Positions 1 through 17,306 of a stretch of DNA of 64,000 nucleotides are shown piece after piece; the first letter of the stretch is position 1, and each line of letters begins with the position of its first letter. The DNA is from Anoplopoma fimbria (taxonomy: Eukaryota > Chordata > Actinopteri > Perciformes > Anoplopomatidae), in NCBI RefSeq assembly GCF_027596085.1, contig NC_072470.1:5811287-5875286 (forward strand). The letters are read 5' to 3'. The notes beneath the pieces were generated by a model. The model saw only the letters and a program-made list of their open reading frames with translations. It did no database searches and had not been told where the DNA came from. The translations under genes were made by a program, and so were the position numbers.

Positions 1-250
1 AACGCACTCCCGATGAACGGAGAGGAGAGTGGAGGAGGGTGGATGTTGTGTGACCAGCTTTCTGCCTGTTCGGTGCCAAGCTTGTCTCTCTGTAAAGTCG
101 TCCCTCCCTCCTCTCCTCCCCCTCCCTCCCTATTTGAGTAAACACAGGTGTTTTTGCCTTTACTCCAGGGGCCTCCCACCCACCCCCGCTCTCGGCTGGA
201 TATTGGAACGACTCCTGCAAAGTTCTCATTTTTGTTTTACCGCTGCTGTT

Positions 251-2689
<2,439 letters not shown>

Positions 2690-2690
<1 letters not shown>

Positions 2691-3180
2691 CAAATAGGGA
2701 ACAACAGCGCGAGGCGAGTCTGCTCCACAATGCGCCGCTGCCTCAAGTGAGTTGGCAGCGGTCGTGCATTGTTGTGACTGCTTGTCTATTTCCAGAAGTA
2801 CTTTCAAACTGTACTACAGTCAACCAGAATGGCTCGGTGAATACATTTCGAGGGGGCCCGCGCTTGCCAGATGCTTTGCAAAAAGGCGGCGGCGTCGCAG
2901 CAGCGCTCGCTCTCAATCTATCTTTCTGGAACAGACACGGCGCTATCAGCGTGTATCGTTTCTGCCTCACATCAATCAGAGGGGCTGCCGTTTCGCCACC
3001 CGTCAGCGAGCGCCCCTGCGAGAGAACGCAGCACTTCCTCCCTTCCACTTGTGCAGCGGGCGGGTGGGCAGCGGCGGGCGGGCGGGCGGATAGCGGCAGC
3101 GCGGCAATTTGCCTCTGATTGTTTCCCATTTTCCCTCGGCGAGTTCGAGTTTGGACGCAGGCGGAGAACATAGAGAGGGA
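2690..3180. promoter_or_regulatory. CpG-rich block, possible promoter or island
   Basis: This is the most CpG-rich stretch of the left part, especially 2870-3110 with repeated GCGGCGGC and CGGGCGGGCGGGC strings (SP-factor-like GC boxes). A CAA|GTGAGT donor-like site occurs at 2744-2752 on the plus strand. Open frames cross it on both strands but none resembles a known protein. It could be a promoter or untranslated first exon. Confidence 0.35.
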
Positions 3181-3395
3181 GGCGTGTGAGCTAGACGGGG
3201 GGGGGGGGGGAAACGAGGGTGGGTAAATGGAACACATCCACAAAACGTTGGCATACAAACACAGACTAGCCACTCACACAAACACTCAGTGGTAGAGGCC
3301 ATACGCCACAAGGCCATTTCTCATCGTTATTATGACCGGGTCCAGAGAGCTGAGTGCAAACAGTGCTGACCTCTACAGAGGGTCACCGTTACAGT

Positions 3396-3396
<1 letters not shown>

Positions 3397-3456
<60 letters not shown>
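3397..3456. repeat. (GT)n microsatellite
   Basis: Thirty uninterrupted GT units just right of the CpG-rich block. Confidence 0.99.
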
Positions 3457-3458
<2 letters not shown>

Positions 3459-4566
3459 ATGTGAGTTTGATCTTGTTGTTTGGGGGCGCCGACAACGCTG
3501 CTGCACACGCGCCTCGACGATGGTGCAATAACTCTTCTGTCTGTTTGCGGTCATTACCGTCACCGTCAACATTACCTCCTCCGTGACTGAACCACCCCCC
3601 CCCCCCCTCAACTCAACACCACCCAAGAATCTCACCCACCCACACACACACACAGGGCTTGTTGTTCTGCAGGTCGGAGCCGAGTCCCAGAAGTGAGGAA
3701 TCATTGGCAGGCAGCGTGAATAACAGGAATTGCAGGGAATACTAAGTCCAGAGAGAGGGCCGGTGTTTTGCACTCCTCACACTATGGATAGAACACAGCC
3801 GAGGTCGTCACTCTGCTGTTTCACAAGCGCTGCTAACAAGAAGGAGACCTGCCGGGAAGCGCTGGTGAAAATTCCAATAAAGCAGCTTTTCATAAATTAC
3901 CTCCAAAATTAGACGGAAATGACTGCTAGCACAAAGCGAATACAAATTAAAGCACTTTTTAAAAAGTTTCTTGGGAGCCTGCACCTGACAATATATTAAC
4001 TCCTATAAAGAGTAAGTCCTCTATATTTTAAAGCTACTGAATAATGAATTCAATGAGTTGAATAATTGAACTTCAGGTGATTTTTTTCCCCCTGAAATAT
4101 GAATATGAAGCGCACATTTTCACATGTATTCAGTAGCAGGGATCAAAGATAATGCTCTGCTCACACTGTTATGGACTCAGCTCGACTATTTATGGCCTTT
4201 TTACAAGACTAATCCAGTTATTAATTCATAATAGGAGCAGTTACTCCTTATCAGAGGATTAACTTGAAGCACCTAACACAATGCGTGTATCAAATGGGAG
4301 CAACGGTTGGTTTGCTATCAAGGCTTTGGACAGGGACAAGTGTTCCCAATGTGGGGCTAAATATAAGCCAGTGCCCAGTTCGGCCATGACCTCTAGTGAC
4401 CCCTATCACTGCAATAATAGCAGTGGAATGGATTGTTAGCGTGTTTGCTAAATGAAACGGGAAACCTTTTTAAGGTCCTTTCCATTGTGGTCCAGGAGTG
4501 GGCTTTGTTGTCCTGATAAACAAAAACATTAGTTGCCAGGAGTTTTAAATGATGCCATATGGGAGG

Positions 4567-4569
<3 letters not shown>

Positions 4570-4642
<73 letters not shown>
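4570..4642. repeat. (TG)n microsatellite
   Basis: About 36 uninterrupted TG units in otherwise unremarkable DNA. Confidence 0.99.
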
Positions 4643-4644
<2 letters not shown>

Positions 4645-5869
4645 CCACAGTCGCAGCCAGCACAGCAAGACACTTTCAAGTCGACAGCCAAATAAAGTTA
4701 AAGGCAGTGAGATAGCGAGAGAGGCAAACTGCCAGAGGCCACACCGCTTTGGATGATTATCTGTTTCCCTCGGTTTTCAACCGACCACCTTAAATGGAGA
4801 CAACTCATGTGCGAGTTATTTATACCAGACCGTCTGCAGACACAGAGAGGAGTTTTATTCCTGTTTTGACCTGATTAGTGACATCTGAGAGCTCTCTTTA
4901 TCCCTGCTGGGTTTGACCATAGTGAACACACATTTCTGGTGGTGTTGTTACAGTAGAGCTCACTATTTAAGCTTTAATAAGCCTATGAGTATTAAAACTA
5001 CAGGAAGGACGGGGGGAAAAAAGTGCTTTATTGATAATAGACAGTGTATTCTATGGTGAGTCCACTAAGCAGCATTACACGATGCTCTAAAGATGATAAG
5101 TGCTGTAAAATAAAGAAAAAGGACAAACTAAATGTACAAATTGAACCCAGGGGAACATTTAAAGGAAGAATAGTTGCCGTGGTGTGCATTAGTGATGTGA
5201 TAAGGTTAATCCGGACGGATGCTTTGCTGCTCTTTCATCTGAATGTTGCTTTTTGCTTTGTCTCATTTGTTCTTGCACAGGTACGCTAAAATGCAAACAA
5301 GCTGCAGAGAGAACATGGCAAGACACCAAGAGTCAAGTGGTGCTAATGGGTAGTAGACGCTTTGATGTTTGAGTTTACTTGGATCCATAATTACACAGGG
5401 TTCATAGTGGACACATGAATGGATGTGCAATGCTGGTGAGGAGAATACAGGAGGTAATTATTGGACTTTTGGGCCCAGGCTGCATTGATTAGAAAACGCT
5501 TTGATTAGACCAGATGAATGTGATATAATTTAACAGCTTAGGAACCGGCTGAGTTGGGACTATAGAGGTTGCTTACACCTTTAATAAGGCATGGATGGGG
5601 CTGCAACATTCTTTTGTTCTTACCGATGGATACATCCGTGTAAAGTTTTATTCAATATTTGGTTTATAAAATGTCAGAAAACAGTAAGAAATCACTTTCT
5701 ATATTCAGGTATATTCAGGTTATAAAGATGAGCAGCAAGTCCTCACATTGGAGAAGTTGGAACCAGAGGATTTTTTTTTGTTGTTGTTGTTTTTGACTTA
5801 AACTATGAATCAATTATCAAAATAGTTGCTGATCAATACAATGATTATTTCAGCACTATACATAAAGGG

Positions 5870-5990
5870 TTAATTGATCAGTGATGGAAAATCTAAATAT
5901 GTATTGTACTTAAGTACAATTTGAAGGTACTTGCGCTCAAGTATAGTTTCATTTTATACTTCTTTATACTTTTACTTATACAGAGACTCA
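5870..5990. repeat. Dispersed fish repeat (TACTTAAGTACAATTT family)
   Basis: Contains GTACTTAAGTACAATTTGA and TACTTCTTTATACTTTTACT, the core of a very common teleost interspersed repeat by recall. A related copy is at 44400-44790. Confidence 0.5.
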
Positions 5991-6599
5991 CAGTGCATTT
6001 AGCCTATGTATGTATTTCATCCCCAACTATCAATCAAATAATAATTTTACTCATTTTCTAAACCATAATTGCAGAACATATTCTGGTTACAGCTTCTTCA
6101 AATTTGATGATTTCTTCCTTTGCTTTGTCATACATGATTGCAAACTGAATATCTTTGGGTTTTAGACGGTCGGTCAAACAAAACAACACAATAAGACATT
6201 ACCTTAGGCTGTGTGGAAGCCGTTTTCTCTGTTTGAGAAAATAAATCAAAAAATGTAATCCATATTGGAAATAAAAGTTGTTTGAAAAATCTTATTAGAT
6301 TAAGTTATTACATTTGAGATTAAGATTCTACATCTATGATCATTTCACAAAGCAGTACATAAGCAGTTAAGTCATCCAATATTTAATCACTCAAAGGGAC
6401 TTTTCGGCAGAATGACACAAACACAAGCCAAAAAACCCAAACAAAAAAAAGGCAGAGAAAGTTCCCCTACAATATATACTAAGCGCAGAGGATAATCCAT
6501 CCGGTTCAGCCCCGACCACATAGAGTTCATAAAATTCAGATAATTGAAAAGCCACTGCCTCACCTCCTTCCTTAGCTCCCCTCCTTTCAACCCCTGCCA

Positions 6600-6790
6600 A
6601 GTGTAACTGCGAGCGAGCAAATAAAAATCTCAGACAGCTATTAATAATTTATTTGTTCCCACGATATCGACTCTTATTCCATTGTGTTTTTTCCGCAGCT
6701 CATTAGAGGCTGGCCGGCTTGGCACAGTAATTGGTCAACAGGGGTGATAGATGAGCGCCACGCATGAGCTCCTGGAACCCTTGTGTGAAT
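6600..6790. promoter_or_regulatory. Candidate conserved non-coding element
   Basis: A non-repetitive block between low-complexity stretches, with CTATTAATAATTTATTTG and CAGTAATTGGTCAACAG, i.e. several homeodomain-like TAAT cores and a FOX-like TTATTTG, and no open frame of interest. It looks like vertebrate developmental enhancers. Conservation cannot be seen from one genome. Confidence 0.3.
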
Positions 6791-8957
6791 GAGAGAATGA
6801 GAATAGCTCCTTCTGCAACTTCTTTCCCCCCCCTCATCTATTTTGCCAGATCGCTTTGGGGTTTTTCTCTCAACTTCTCCCAATTTCTCCCAAAACACCA
6901 GTCCTTCCAGGAGCGTCGGGAATTACATTTATTGAGTCAGGAGTTGGCTGTATTGGTTAATTCTATTATGATCCCACGAGTATATCAGTACGATATGAGA
7001 GACATGGAAGTGTCGTGGTCTCCTCGGGTCTGATTTTCATTCTACAGGGTGATTCTAATTCATTCCTTTGCATTATCCAGACGCCACGTCTATCCAGGGT
7101 CGATGATGTTGTGCAAAATAATACTAAACATGGTTGCAATAGGAATCAATCGAACTGCACCGCGTACCCCCCAGTACACACCTGAGTCCGAGTGGAATAA
7201 CAAGCAGCTACACGTAGAGACAAAGGCAAACTATTACACATGCGGCTGAATAATGAGCGCTTGCAGAGAAAACATCGGCGCACATCCATGACACACAAAG
7301 TCCAGGACATGGCACGGACAAGTACTTACTGTTCTGTTCGATCTATAAATTCCTCCCACTGGACGGACGCTCTTCCTGGTCATCCATCATGTCACCCCTT
7401 TTGTCCCTCACCTCTTGTCCTCTAACATGACGTGTGGCGCGCGGTGACATGTGACGGTCGGAGTCCTAACCTGGTCACCGTCCGCGCTGGCGTTAAGGGC
7501 CTGCTGCACAACCTTTTTACACCAAACTCAATTAACACAACCCTGAATGTGTCCCCCCCCTCCTCGATAAAAACACCCACCCCGCAAGGCTGTCCGTGCA
7601 TAAATTGTCTCCGCCACACAAACAAACACGTATACATCCACAAACCGCACTGCCTCAGGTCAGAGCCGCATGCCCAGCGGGGGGCTGCCAGGGGGCGAAA
7701 GCTTTTGTCTGGGAAGGAAAAGGCCCCGAGGTGGACAAAGAGCGAGCCAAAACCCACGGAGGGCTCTGACCATCCGTCTTCTTAATGGCCCCGTCACAAT
7801 TCATAATAGATTTTAATTCAGCTATGTGCCACGCAAGGGGCAAACGATGCCTGTGTGTGTTTCGAAGGCGGCCCCGGAGAGCTGGATGTCCAGAAACATG
7901 AGCTCCACCAACAGGAAGGGGTTACATTTAAATAATTTACAACTCTGTGTGTTATTTTGCCATATTTTGTAGTTTTTGTATAAGTTTGTATAAAGGCTAA
8001 TTGCATCTATTTTGTGGATTGTTGCCTTTTCACCATTTAGTGACATTGTTAGATGCAGCCTTGAAAAGTGCCCAATGGGTATCAGGGCAATCAATACTTC
8101 CTCCTCAAAAGAAAAGGACTCCGGTACATTCTCAAACTCAGGCCAAGAGTTGAGCTGGTAAACACTCCAAGTTTCCCCCTGCATGCACTAAAGCTGCCAT
8201 CCCACTCAGATTCTCAAGATCAATGTGCTCAGAGAAGGAGGTGAGAGTAAATACTGGAAAACAAGAAGAACAATAGCAGTGAAGTGTTTTGGTTTGGGTT
8301 TTTGCTGTGGGATCTTCTGAAATATGTGTGGAACTGCACCCGTGGGGCTGAAATGCACCAAAAATCCACACGCAGAGAGCAATTTTAGAAACACAATACA
8401 CCCACATCACTGTGTTAAAAAAAAACTTTGTTATCAAACCGCCAATTGTATCTGAAAGGAATTAGTGAGAAAGTGGCAAGAACTGATAACTGAAAAATGT
8501 CACATATCCACAGGGGGGAAAGTGTTTTTTTTTTGTCATTTATTTTTTCTCAACTCTACTAACTTCTCCAAAAGTCAAAGTTTAGTCTTTGTGCAGCTGA
8601 ATACACTTGATGGTTGCTTGTCTGGCTTTCCACTCTTGGCTGTCTAAGTTGCTGACTCACCTCTGCCTCCAGGCTCTGTACCAGTCAGCCAGCTGACCAG
8701 CCAGCTCTGTTGACAAATTGATATCTGATCTGTGCTGCAATTGGCGGGGGCGCAGACTATTCCAGTGTTTCGGCTGTCCACTGCCAACCCCAAACAGCTG
8801 AGGGATTAACTACGAGCTCTCTGAGGCTGAACTGGTATTGTTCATTGATGGGGCGATGGCGTGAAGTGAACACTACGCACCAAATCTGTCTTATGGGAGA
8901 AACGTTTAACACGGGGGGAAGAGGTATTGGTGATTTTCTGGCAGAGAGGAGTGATTA

Positions 8958-9294
<337 letters not shown>

Positions 9295-9534
9295 TGTGTG
9301 TGCGTGTGTCATAGCACGGGGGGGGTTCAGCTATTTCAAGGGGAGTCCAGATTCCTGGCATTAGTGTTTGTGCCTATGTGTGTGTGTGAGGTTTTTTTCA
9401 CTGTGTATCGGGTGACAGTTAAGGTCACTGAGTCACATATAGTAAAACCTAAACAGAAGTATGGACGCCTGTTTTTGCGACCTGAAAAATAAACAGCTGT
9501 ATTGTTTTACTTTTTTTATTATAAAGGCATTTTA

Positions 9535-9665
9535 GCGAAGCTAGTGGCGTGACTTTAGGGGTGATGACATTGTGAGCATGTTAGCAGCCAGTAGCATTTG
9601 GATCAAGTACGACCTCACAGAGCTGCTAGCATTGGCTGTAGACACTTAGTCTTATCATTCTTTCA
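9535..9665. repeat. Dispersed fish repeat (GAGCATGTTAGCA family)
   Basis: GTGAGCATGTTAGCAG, CTCACAGAGCTGCTAGCATT and GGCTGTAGACACTTAGTC match, by recall, a high-copy percomorph interspersed repeat that shares a family with 16260-16400. Confidence 0.5.
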
Positions 9666-11055
9666 AATTATAAACTGAATCTGTTTTATTTCATTAGTTA
9701 AATCATCTTTAGGCAAAAGGTCACAGAGGCGCTCCATTACAGTGAGCATACAATCTTGACACTTTTTTTAATAAACTTCTATGCAGCCACATTTCTGAAA
9801 TGATGTCTGTAAATAATCTCACTGTTCTGGCAGAAAAATCTAACTATTACTTATTTTAAGCCATTGCATAAAACAAGTATTCAAATAAAAGAAGTAATTA
9901 AAAAGAAAAGCAATCTATCATAAATTCACAAAAATACCTAAAAGGTTACTTTAACAGGGTAAAGACATAAATTCAATATCTTTTTACTATGCCCTTTTTT
10001 TTGTTTGTTGTTGCAGCAAACAGTTCATGGAAATCTATCCAGGGCATCACCTGTTACCCAAAATATCAGTTAACCTGAAGCTGTCACGCACTAACCATGA
10101 CTGTTGTAACCCACCACAAACATTCCTGTGAGGACGGCCATGGCACTCCCCAGCTCACACTTTCTGTTCACCACGCTGGCCCCTATTTTCTACCGCAATC
10201 TTTCCCGGCAGCAGGCGGTGCCTCCCCACGCCGGTCCCATCTGTCACAATGAAACCTGATAGACTCTTGAGTGGTATGTCATCTCATCTCGGTCCAGCGA
10301 TTCTCCCAAGTCTTTCTCTCTCAGTGTCTGTGTCTTCAACGGTCAGAACGCTCCCACCATTGTGAGAGTCTGATTTTGTGCGGTAAAAAAAACAAACCAA
10401 CCTGAAAATGTATCTAACAGAACCTCAATAGCACTCATGAGTCACTCCTCAAAGAAATATTTTTGCAAGCAAAGATCTAAGATGACTCACAAGATTTCTG
10501 CTGCCTTTCATGCCAGCGCTCATTTTGTTAGAGCAAGTGTCCGCTGCGTTCAAATGCTTCTTACTTTCGAAATAGGCTCATTAAAAATACATCCAAGAAT
10601 CGTTTTTTTACAAGGCGTTACACCTGTTTGAACAATGTTTGGCAATTCAAGACAGACTTCAAAATCTATCCCAAAAACGGAGGTATATTTTTGAAAAGCA
10701 AAGTGCGAGTACTTCAAGTGAACAAGGAAGAGTTTTGAGGTGTAGAAGTTTTCCCCGAGTCGTTGGTTTTAAGCTGAATTTTCAAGGACGTTTAAGGATT
10801 CAAGATAAGGCTCTGACGGAAATAACACAACGGAGGGCTCTATTCTCCCCGACGCGGGAGCAAGCGGAGGCATCAATCGGCGAAGATCGCGCAAACATGT
10901 GCCGCACATTCACAAGACCTTGACCGAGGCCTGTGTCCACGACAGGCAATTCCATTACTCACAGTCGGGGTGAAAGGTCAGGGAGGGATCAATGTGTAGA
11001 GGATGGAGACGCAGAGATAGAGGCTCGGATAAAAAGAACTCATTGTGCTGCTCTT

Positions 11056-11060
<5 letters not shown>

Positions 11061-11148
<88 letters not shown>
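11061..11148. repeat. (GT)n microsatellite
   Basis: Forty-four uninterrupted GT units. Confidence 0.99.
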
Positions 11149-11151
<3 letters not shown>

Positions 11152-12589
11152 TAACCTCCCACAAAAGGGGTTTGTGGAGAGAAAAACATCAACGTGCCTT
11201 GACCCTGGACACCGAGCGGCCAGTGGCAAAAAAAAAAACACCTGGTAGCACAAGTACATGATTCAGGTTACTGGTAGGTAATGTATCAAGTATCATATGA
11301 GGAAAGAACATCAGTTCTATTCTGAGGAGAGAAGATGTATCAGTGCAGAGACGCCATTGATTTCTGTAGACTAGAAAGTCCCATTCATGAATTTAGAGTA
11401 TTTGTTTACAGTTAGCTGTTATATTTTTTGATTAATTCCTAATCTTTATTGGAGAAAAGCTATTGTGACAATGGTCCACAAGGTATTCAAAAGTATCAAA
11501 AGTTAATGCCTTATCACAAGCAAGACCACAGAGTATAAAAGCAAATTGAGGAAATTACATTAATACTGCAGGTTTCATGCCAAACAACCTTATGTTTTTT
11601 AATTTGGGATGTTTTTAAAACTTGCATTCTACTTAATTTCCCCTTCTTTGCTGTTAATTCTAACTAGCTGGTCTCTACTTTCTGGATAAAATAAACTTCC
11701 CTCCTGGTGATAAAATGTCATTTGAATGTCAGACGAGAATGCAACTTATTTTAACTGAATGAGCAATGTCTTCCTAGCAATGTATGGAAAGCCAAGTGGA
11801 CCATAAGTGAAGGTACAAGACACTTCTGAGGCATTTCTGAGGTCATGATAGGATGGGACATTAAAAAAATATATATTAAAAAAAAACAGATTTAGAAACA
11901 TTTTGATTATATGGTAAAAAAAAAATCTTTGAGGTTATGTTTGTTGTTTTGATACCATTTCCAAATTCAATGTGTGCACCAATACTTGCAGATACAAAAA
12001 CAAAAGCATTCATACCCAGTGCTCTAAATGTGATGTGGTATGAATGTTAAGGGCTGGAGTAAATGCAATTGATAAAAACACGAGTTGCTGCTGAGTTATT
12101 TGGAGTCAGCGGGGCTTGCATGTGTCTACAACGCATCCATGTGTGAAAGTACAACTGTCTGACACCGTATTCCGCTCTCCACTCTTCGCCGGCGTCGAAA
12201 GCGTTTTTTTTTTTTTTTGCACAAGCAATTTTTTTTCCGCCCTCATCTGATGAAACGTCACAGCGGCTGGTGTGTGTGCTCTCCCAGAAATAATCATCAT
12301 AATATATTTACACTTTTGGAGAGGACAATTATCATAAATTACAAATGTGTGGGCCTCGAAGACACGCTTCGGTGCTCGGTGGTTGTGATAAAAAACAAAT
12401 ACACTCTCTGGGCTTTTTCTGTGTGTCGTGATGGAGTATGAACAACAAGCGGCCACTTTTTCTTTCTGTGGTTTCTGCGGAAGACGCCTCCGTTTTTTAA
12501 TGAAGTGCCGGCCGTTTCCGAATGAGGACTCAATGAGGCGTGCCCTGCCGCTGTTTTTGTCTCGTCCTCCCCCTCGTCTCTGTGCATTT

Positions 12590-12700
12590 GAACCTCTTGT
12601 ACCCCTCATCTTTTAGAGGATTAGAATAAGGGCCATTACCCTCTGTCGGGGCCGTGCTTACGGCCACAATGGATGGGCTGCCTGGCTACTGCTTCTCTCT
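12590..12700. promoter_or_regulatory. Candidate conserved non-coding element
   Basis: Compact unique segment with GAGGATTAGAATAAGGGCC, CATTACC and a mix of balanced GC and homeobox-type cores, without repeats or coding signal. Inference only. Confidence 0.22.
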
Positions 12701-15700
12701 TTGTACACACAGACAAATACACACGAAGCACAATTCCAATATGCGTTTAAATCTGACCTATCCATCATTTCGTGCACAAATTCTTGAAGATGTTCCTGTT
12801 ACTACACCGTGTGGTCCCTAAATCGGGGGCCCCCAGTAGCCCTCAGACAGCTGTCAGCTCTATTCCCGGGGCCCCTGACACTGAAAAGCCCGTCTATAGA
12901 CAAGACGAATATCCACAAAAGCACCAAAGGCCCCTCGCCGTCCACAGCTCGCCACATTATGGAGATTTTTCTATTTTGCAGTGACGCCATAACCGCCCAC
13001 TGTGTCCGTCCTTCCTGGAAATAATCTGTATTTTTTTCCTGAAATCAAGCAGCATGGGGGGGGGGGGGGGGGTTACTGCTTTTGTCCTGTATGGGCCTTT
13101 ATGATACACCACACATGAGTATATCACTCTTTTCCTGGGAAAATTGAGAGTTCTCGCGTTGAGTGAAATTTGATTTGAACGTGAATTGCACTTAATGAAA
13201 AACATTTGCTTTTTTGATGTCATTAGTTATAGTGATTTAAGATAATGTGGCCATATTTTGTAGCAGAAGCAGCCACACAGAATGCTTTTATCCGCTGTTT
13301 TTCACCACATTCCGTTAACTTTGAATTTTTGAATTTTTATGGCGCTGAAGGTTACTGAGTGCAGCAAAAATCTGTCAAAAAGAGACATTTTTTAATTTGG
13401 TCTTTCAGTGGTTTGGGGCGTTGTAGCACTGTTCTTCAGTTGTAAGGGCACTTGATGCTCCACCTGTTGAATGCTCAAGATTGCACACGTTGCACACTGC
13501 TTCGTTCACATCTATTTGCCACCCAGTGGAAGCTTTGTCGGAATTTCGTTGAAGGATACCCGGGTTTTCTTGTTATCATCCCAGCAAAAGTGATTAAATT
13601 AAGATAAATTCCTGCCATGCCAACTTGCCCATGCCACTTTAATTTCATACCCAGCGTGAAAAACTGTTCCAAAGTCACTGGGTGGACTTTGAAAAAGGGG
13701 GCTTTGGGTATCGCCTTTGCCAGTGCACGACTGAAATTAAGCCTTCTTTACAAAACAAGACGCACAGATTAAAAAGGAAAACAGCAGGGAGCGGAAAAAA
13801 GAAACTCGTGCATATCTTAGTTTTCTCTGCGATCGACCGGGGCTTCAAAGTGAAACGTGTCGCAGTGAGAAACCGGGTTATCAGACGTTCACAGAGACCA
13901 TCTCCCCTCCGTCTGACTTTCTCTTGCTCGCTCATCTCCCCCCACCCATCTCTCATCACCCTCCCATGGGTCATTTCCACTAATCTAGATTCCCACTGTC
14001 TTCTCCATTACTGACAGAGCATAAGTCACAGTTAAACACATGCCCTTTACCGTGCTCGCTGTCAGCTGATGTAGTGTGTGTGTAAAGCTGCCTGGGGTTC
14101 CCCCGACCACCTCCTTACCCCCTCCCCCCTCCATAATCCCTCAAAAAATGTCAGAGTCGCTATGGAAATATTGTGCTGCTCGGCGCTGTGGGACGGCAGC
14201 GGAAACGAGCCGAGGATTAGCATACATTTCAATTGCTCTCTTGTCTGTAATACAACAGCGGGTGAAGATGAGGGCAGCGCCGCGCCGCTCCAGCCAACGC
14301 TCACTTCTTTTGGAAGCGATGATCTTGAATGCATGGGTCCAAAAAACTACAGGGCCGAAAATGAAGACTATTTGGCACCGTTGATGTCAGAACACTTACA
14401 GCTTAATCCAAGATCTTTCATTTCTGACCGCTTATTTCCTCAAGTATGCCTTTTATTTTGCTCGTATTTGATTTGGAGCCATCTGGACTTCATCATCATA
14501 ACACTTTGAGACATTTCCAAACCAGTCGTTCGACACTGGCCGACTCTATATTCTCTCTTCCTCCAGCGAAACGAGAGTCCAGCGAGGGCAACGTCGGCCA
14601 GAGGAGAAGCGGATGAATTAATTTACTTTCAGTGCCAAGTTAACCCGGCTCAAACCTCCTTTTTCCAATCTTTTGAATAGCTGGAAGCAATCGGTGATGC
14701 TTTATTGATGCACCGTGAGCATGTTTAGTGTGAATGTGCTGTGATAATTCTCTACGGCTCTTTCTCTGCACGTCTATGGAACCTTTTTTTCAATGTCGCA
14801 GCTGAAACACCATCACAAAACAGCAGGGAGCTTGAAAAGTGTAAAAAGAAATATAATAAGTGCTGACATTTTATGTAAATGCCATTGCAGCTCCGCAGAT
14901 CATATACATGCCAGGCTTCCTAGTCAACCTCAGGGATTCAGCAAAAGGCCTTAAATCACAGATATATGAGGCACACAATTTTTAAGCCAACATGGACAAA
15001 AAGACAAAATCTTTCAATATAAAAAAAACTTCCGGCAAGATTATTAATGGAGATTTATTTAGTTAAAACAGGAAAATAATCATTTTAGAAAAGGGTAATG
15101 CATAAGGGCTTTAAACAGTGTTAAAATAGGGTTCAACCTGATGTCAGAAACATTACCTATTAAGTTACTCCTGCCATAATAGTAGTAGTTTTTGAGCAAT
15201 ATTGTATTTTTAACAATAGTGATAGTTTGTAGATGACTTTCACCTTCACCATAACAGAGCTAATTGTCCTTATGCTAATGAGCAAAGAGGTACAGTGATG
15301 GGGGATGCTACTTTGATGGAAATGATCAAAATGAAGGAAAGCGTTTAGCCATTCATTACGTTCAATTCTGACACCATAGAATAATCAATGCAGGCAAAAG
15401 CAGGTGTCTGTTATCACACAGCAGGTGTTAATTATAAAATGGCAGGTGTTTGTCGCTCGCATTTGTGGCAATCTGCCATGCTGGAAGGGGGTTTCTGGAA
15501 CATAATGAAGATGTGGGTTTATTGGAATGGGATGGACGGATTGAATGAACACATTAACTTTTGTTTCACCAGCTTATTCAAACTGATAAACTCAAACAAT
15601 AAGCAAGAAAGTTTCAGACAAACAACTTGAAAGTCAGGCCAAGCTAACTAAAGTTTCTACATCAAAGCAGCAACGTCAACATCCGCTAAATGACGCTGAA

Positions 15701-16254
15701 TGTATCTCCCTAATTGGGCAGACCACGACATCCTTCATTAAGAGTTTGGGCTGAACCATGACAGGCGGGATTTTACAGCTTTAATTCATTTACAGGCAGC
15801 TGCATAAAGAGAAGAGTGCCCTAGCAATTTTTCCTTAATGCACTGGTGACCTTGAGGACACATAATAAGAACAAATCCCATTACTGTACACAGCCATTGC
15901 TGCCAATGTTTACAACAGCACAGATAATCAGGAAGTGGCGACATAATGGCCTTGGAGATAAAAAACGAAAGTTACAACTACAGTATGTGCCGTTTGATTC
16001 AGTGGGTAATAATATGGAGGTTAACACAGTGTGAAGGGACAAAGGCACTGAGAGGAGACAGGGAGCTAAACGTCGTTTACATCACTAACAGCTGCAGCTA
16101 CCGATACCAGTTTAGCTGCAAAAAAAGACCAGGAGGTATCCTTGTGGTGTATAATAGAGTTCTGCTCCAGGCCTGAATTTAGAACCTGAACCCGGCCCAT
16201 ACCCCTGTGTTTAAGACTTAACTGGTACTGCTAGAATTAAGACTTGTACCAACC

Positions 16255-16400
16255 CCAAAACCCTGAAATATCTCCACAACTACTGGATTCATTGCCATGG
16301 AATTTGGTCCAGATTTTCATGGTGAATTCTTATCATTTTGGGGGAGGTCATGTGACTTTTTGGCTCTTGCGAAAATCCGGTCAAAAGGTTCATTTGTCGA
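16255..16400. repeat. Dispersed fish repeat (AAATATCTC-ACAACTACTGGAT family)
   Basis: GAAATATCTCCACAACTACT, then GGATTCATTGCCATGGAATT and TGGTCCAGATTTTCATGGTG, is a near-textbook copy of a repeat frequent in spiny-rayed fish, by recall. It supports the taxonomic assignment. Confidence 0.55.
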
Positions 16401-17208
16401 ATCCCTGCAAATAAATCGCAACTCCCATCAGCCTCAGCTGTTATTTTGTGGTTTTTTTCTGCTTTAACATTAGCAGCTGGTTTTTTGTTGTTGTTTTTTT
16501 GGTATGATTTTATGATTTTTGGGGGCCATTTTTACCAGATGCACGTGACTTTGAGTAAAAAGTGTCTCGTACAGCCATTCGTTTCTGTGTCTATTTGATA
16601 CATATGTAAAGGTTCCACCACCATCTCATTTACGGCTGAGCTATACCTCAGGTCAACGTATAGACGGCCATTAGAAGTCTTTAAATTGCAAATTTGCTAT
16701 ATTAGACAACCCCCTCCACAGCCAAATGGATACCTCAACGATGTAAGAAATCATTGAGCTTGATGTGTGCGGATGGCTGGATGGTATGAAGGCAGAGTGA
16801 TAACCGCTCCGACACAACAGCCTGCCATTCTCTCCCGCCCATATGCTGCAGCGCTTACTCCCTCCTGTTCCATCCATCTAATAATGGGAGGAGGATGAGA
16901 GAAAATGCCTCAGTGTCAATGAGATCCCATTATTACACCCATAAATCCTTCCCTTACCCCCCCTCCGCCCATCCCCACCTCCACCCCCACCCTTTTCTCT
17001 CTCTCTCTCTCTCTCTTTCCATCTCATACCCCTCGCAGGATCCACATGTTTAGATGACAAAACTTGCAACTCACACACACACACACACACAGAGTTAAAT
17101 TTAACGTCTTCTTGAAAAATAACCGTCCATCAGGAAGTCAGCGGCAACACCTCGGCTCCTGTGAGGCATCTCTAAGTGCTGTCATTAAAGAGTGTGAAAG
17201 GATATGAG

Positions 17209-17211
<3 letters not shown>

Positions 17212-17301
<90 letters not shown>

Positions 17302-17306
17302 GGGGG
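17212..17306. repeat. (GT)n microsatellite ending in a G run
   Basis: About 43 GT units followed directly by eight or nine G residues. Confidence 0.98.

Larger units (their letters stand above)
9666..17211. other. Non-coding stretch
   Basis: Contains one microsatellite (11061-11148), a G17 run at 13056-13072, a candidate element at 12590-12700 and the repeat at 16255-16400. The 143-codon open frame at 14078-14509 has no recognisable domain, so I do not call it a gene. Confidence 0.6.

Noticed and set aside
2743..3273. Overlapping open frames on both strands in the CpG-rich block
   Set aside because: Frames are open because of GC richness; peptides are Pro/Arg/Ala-rich without any family motif.
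14078..14509. 143-codon plus-strand open frame
   Set aside because: No domain, no codon-level signature, and the overlapping frame is also open. More likely non-coding DNA.
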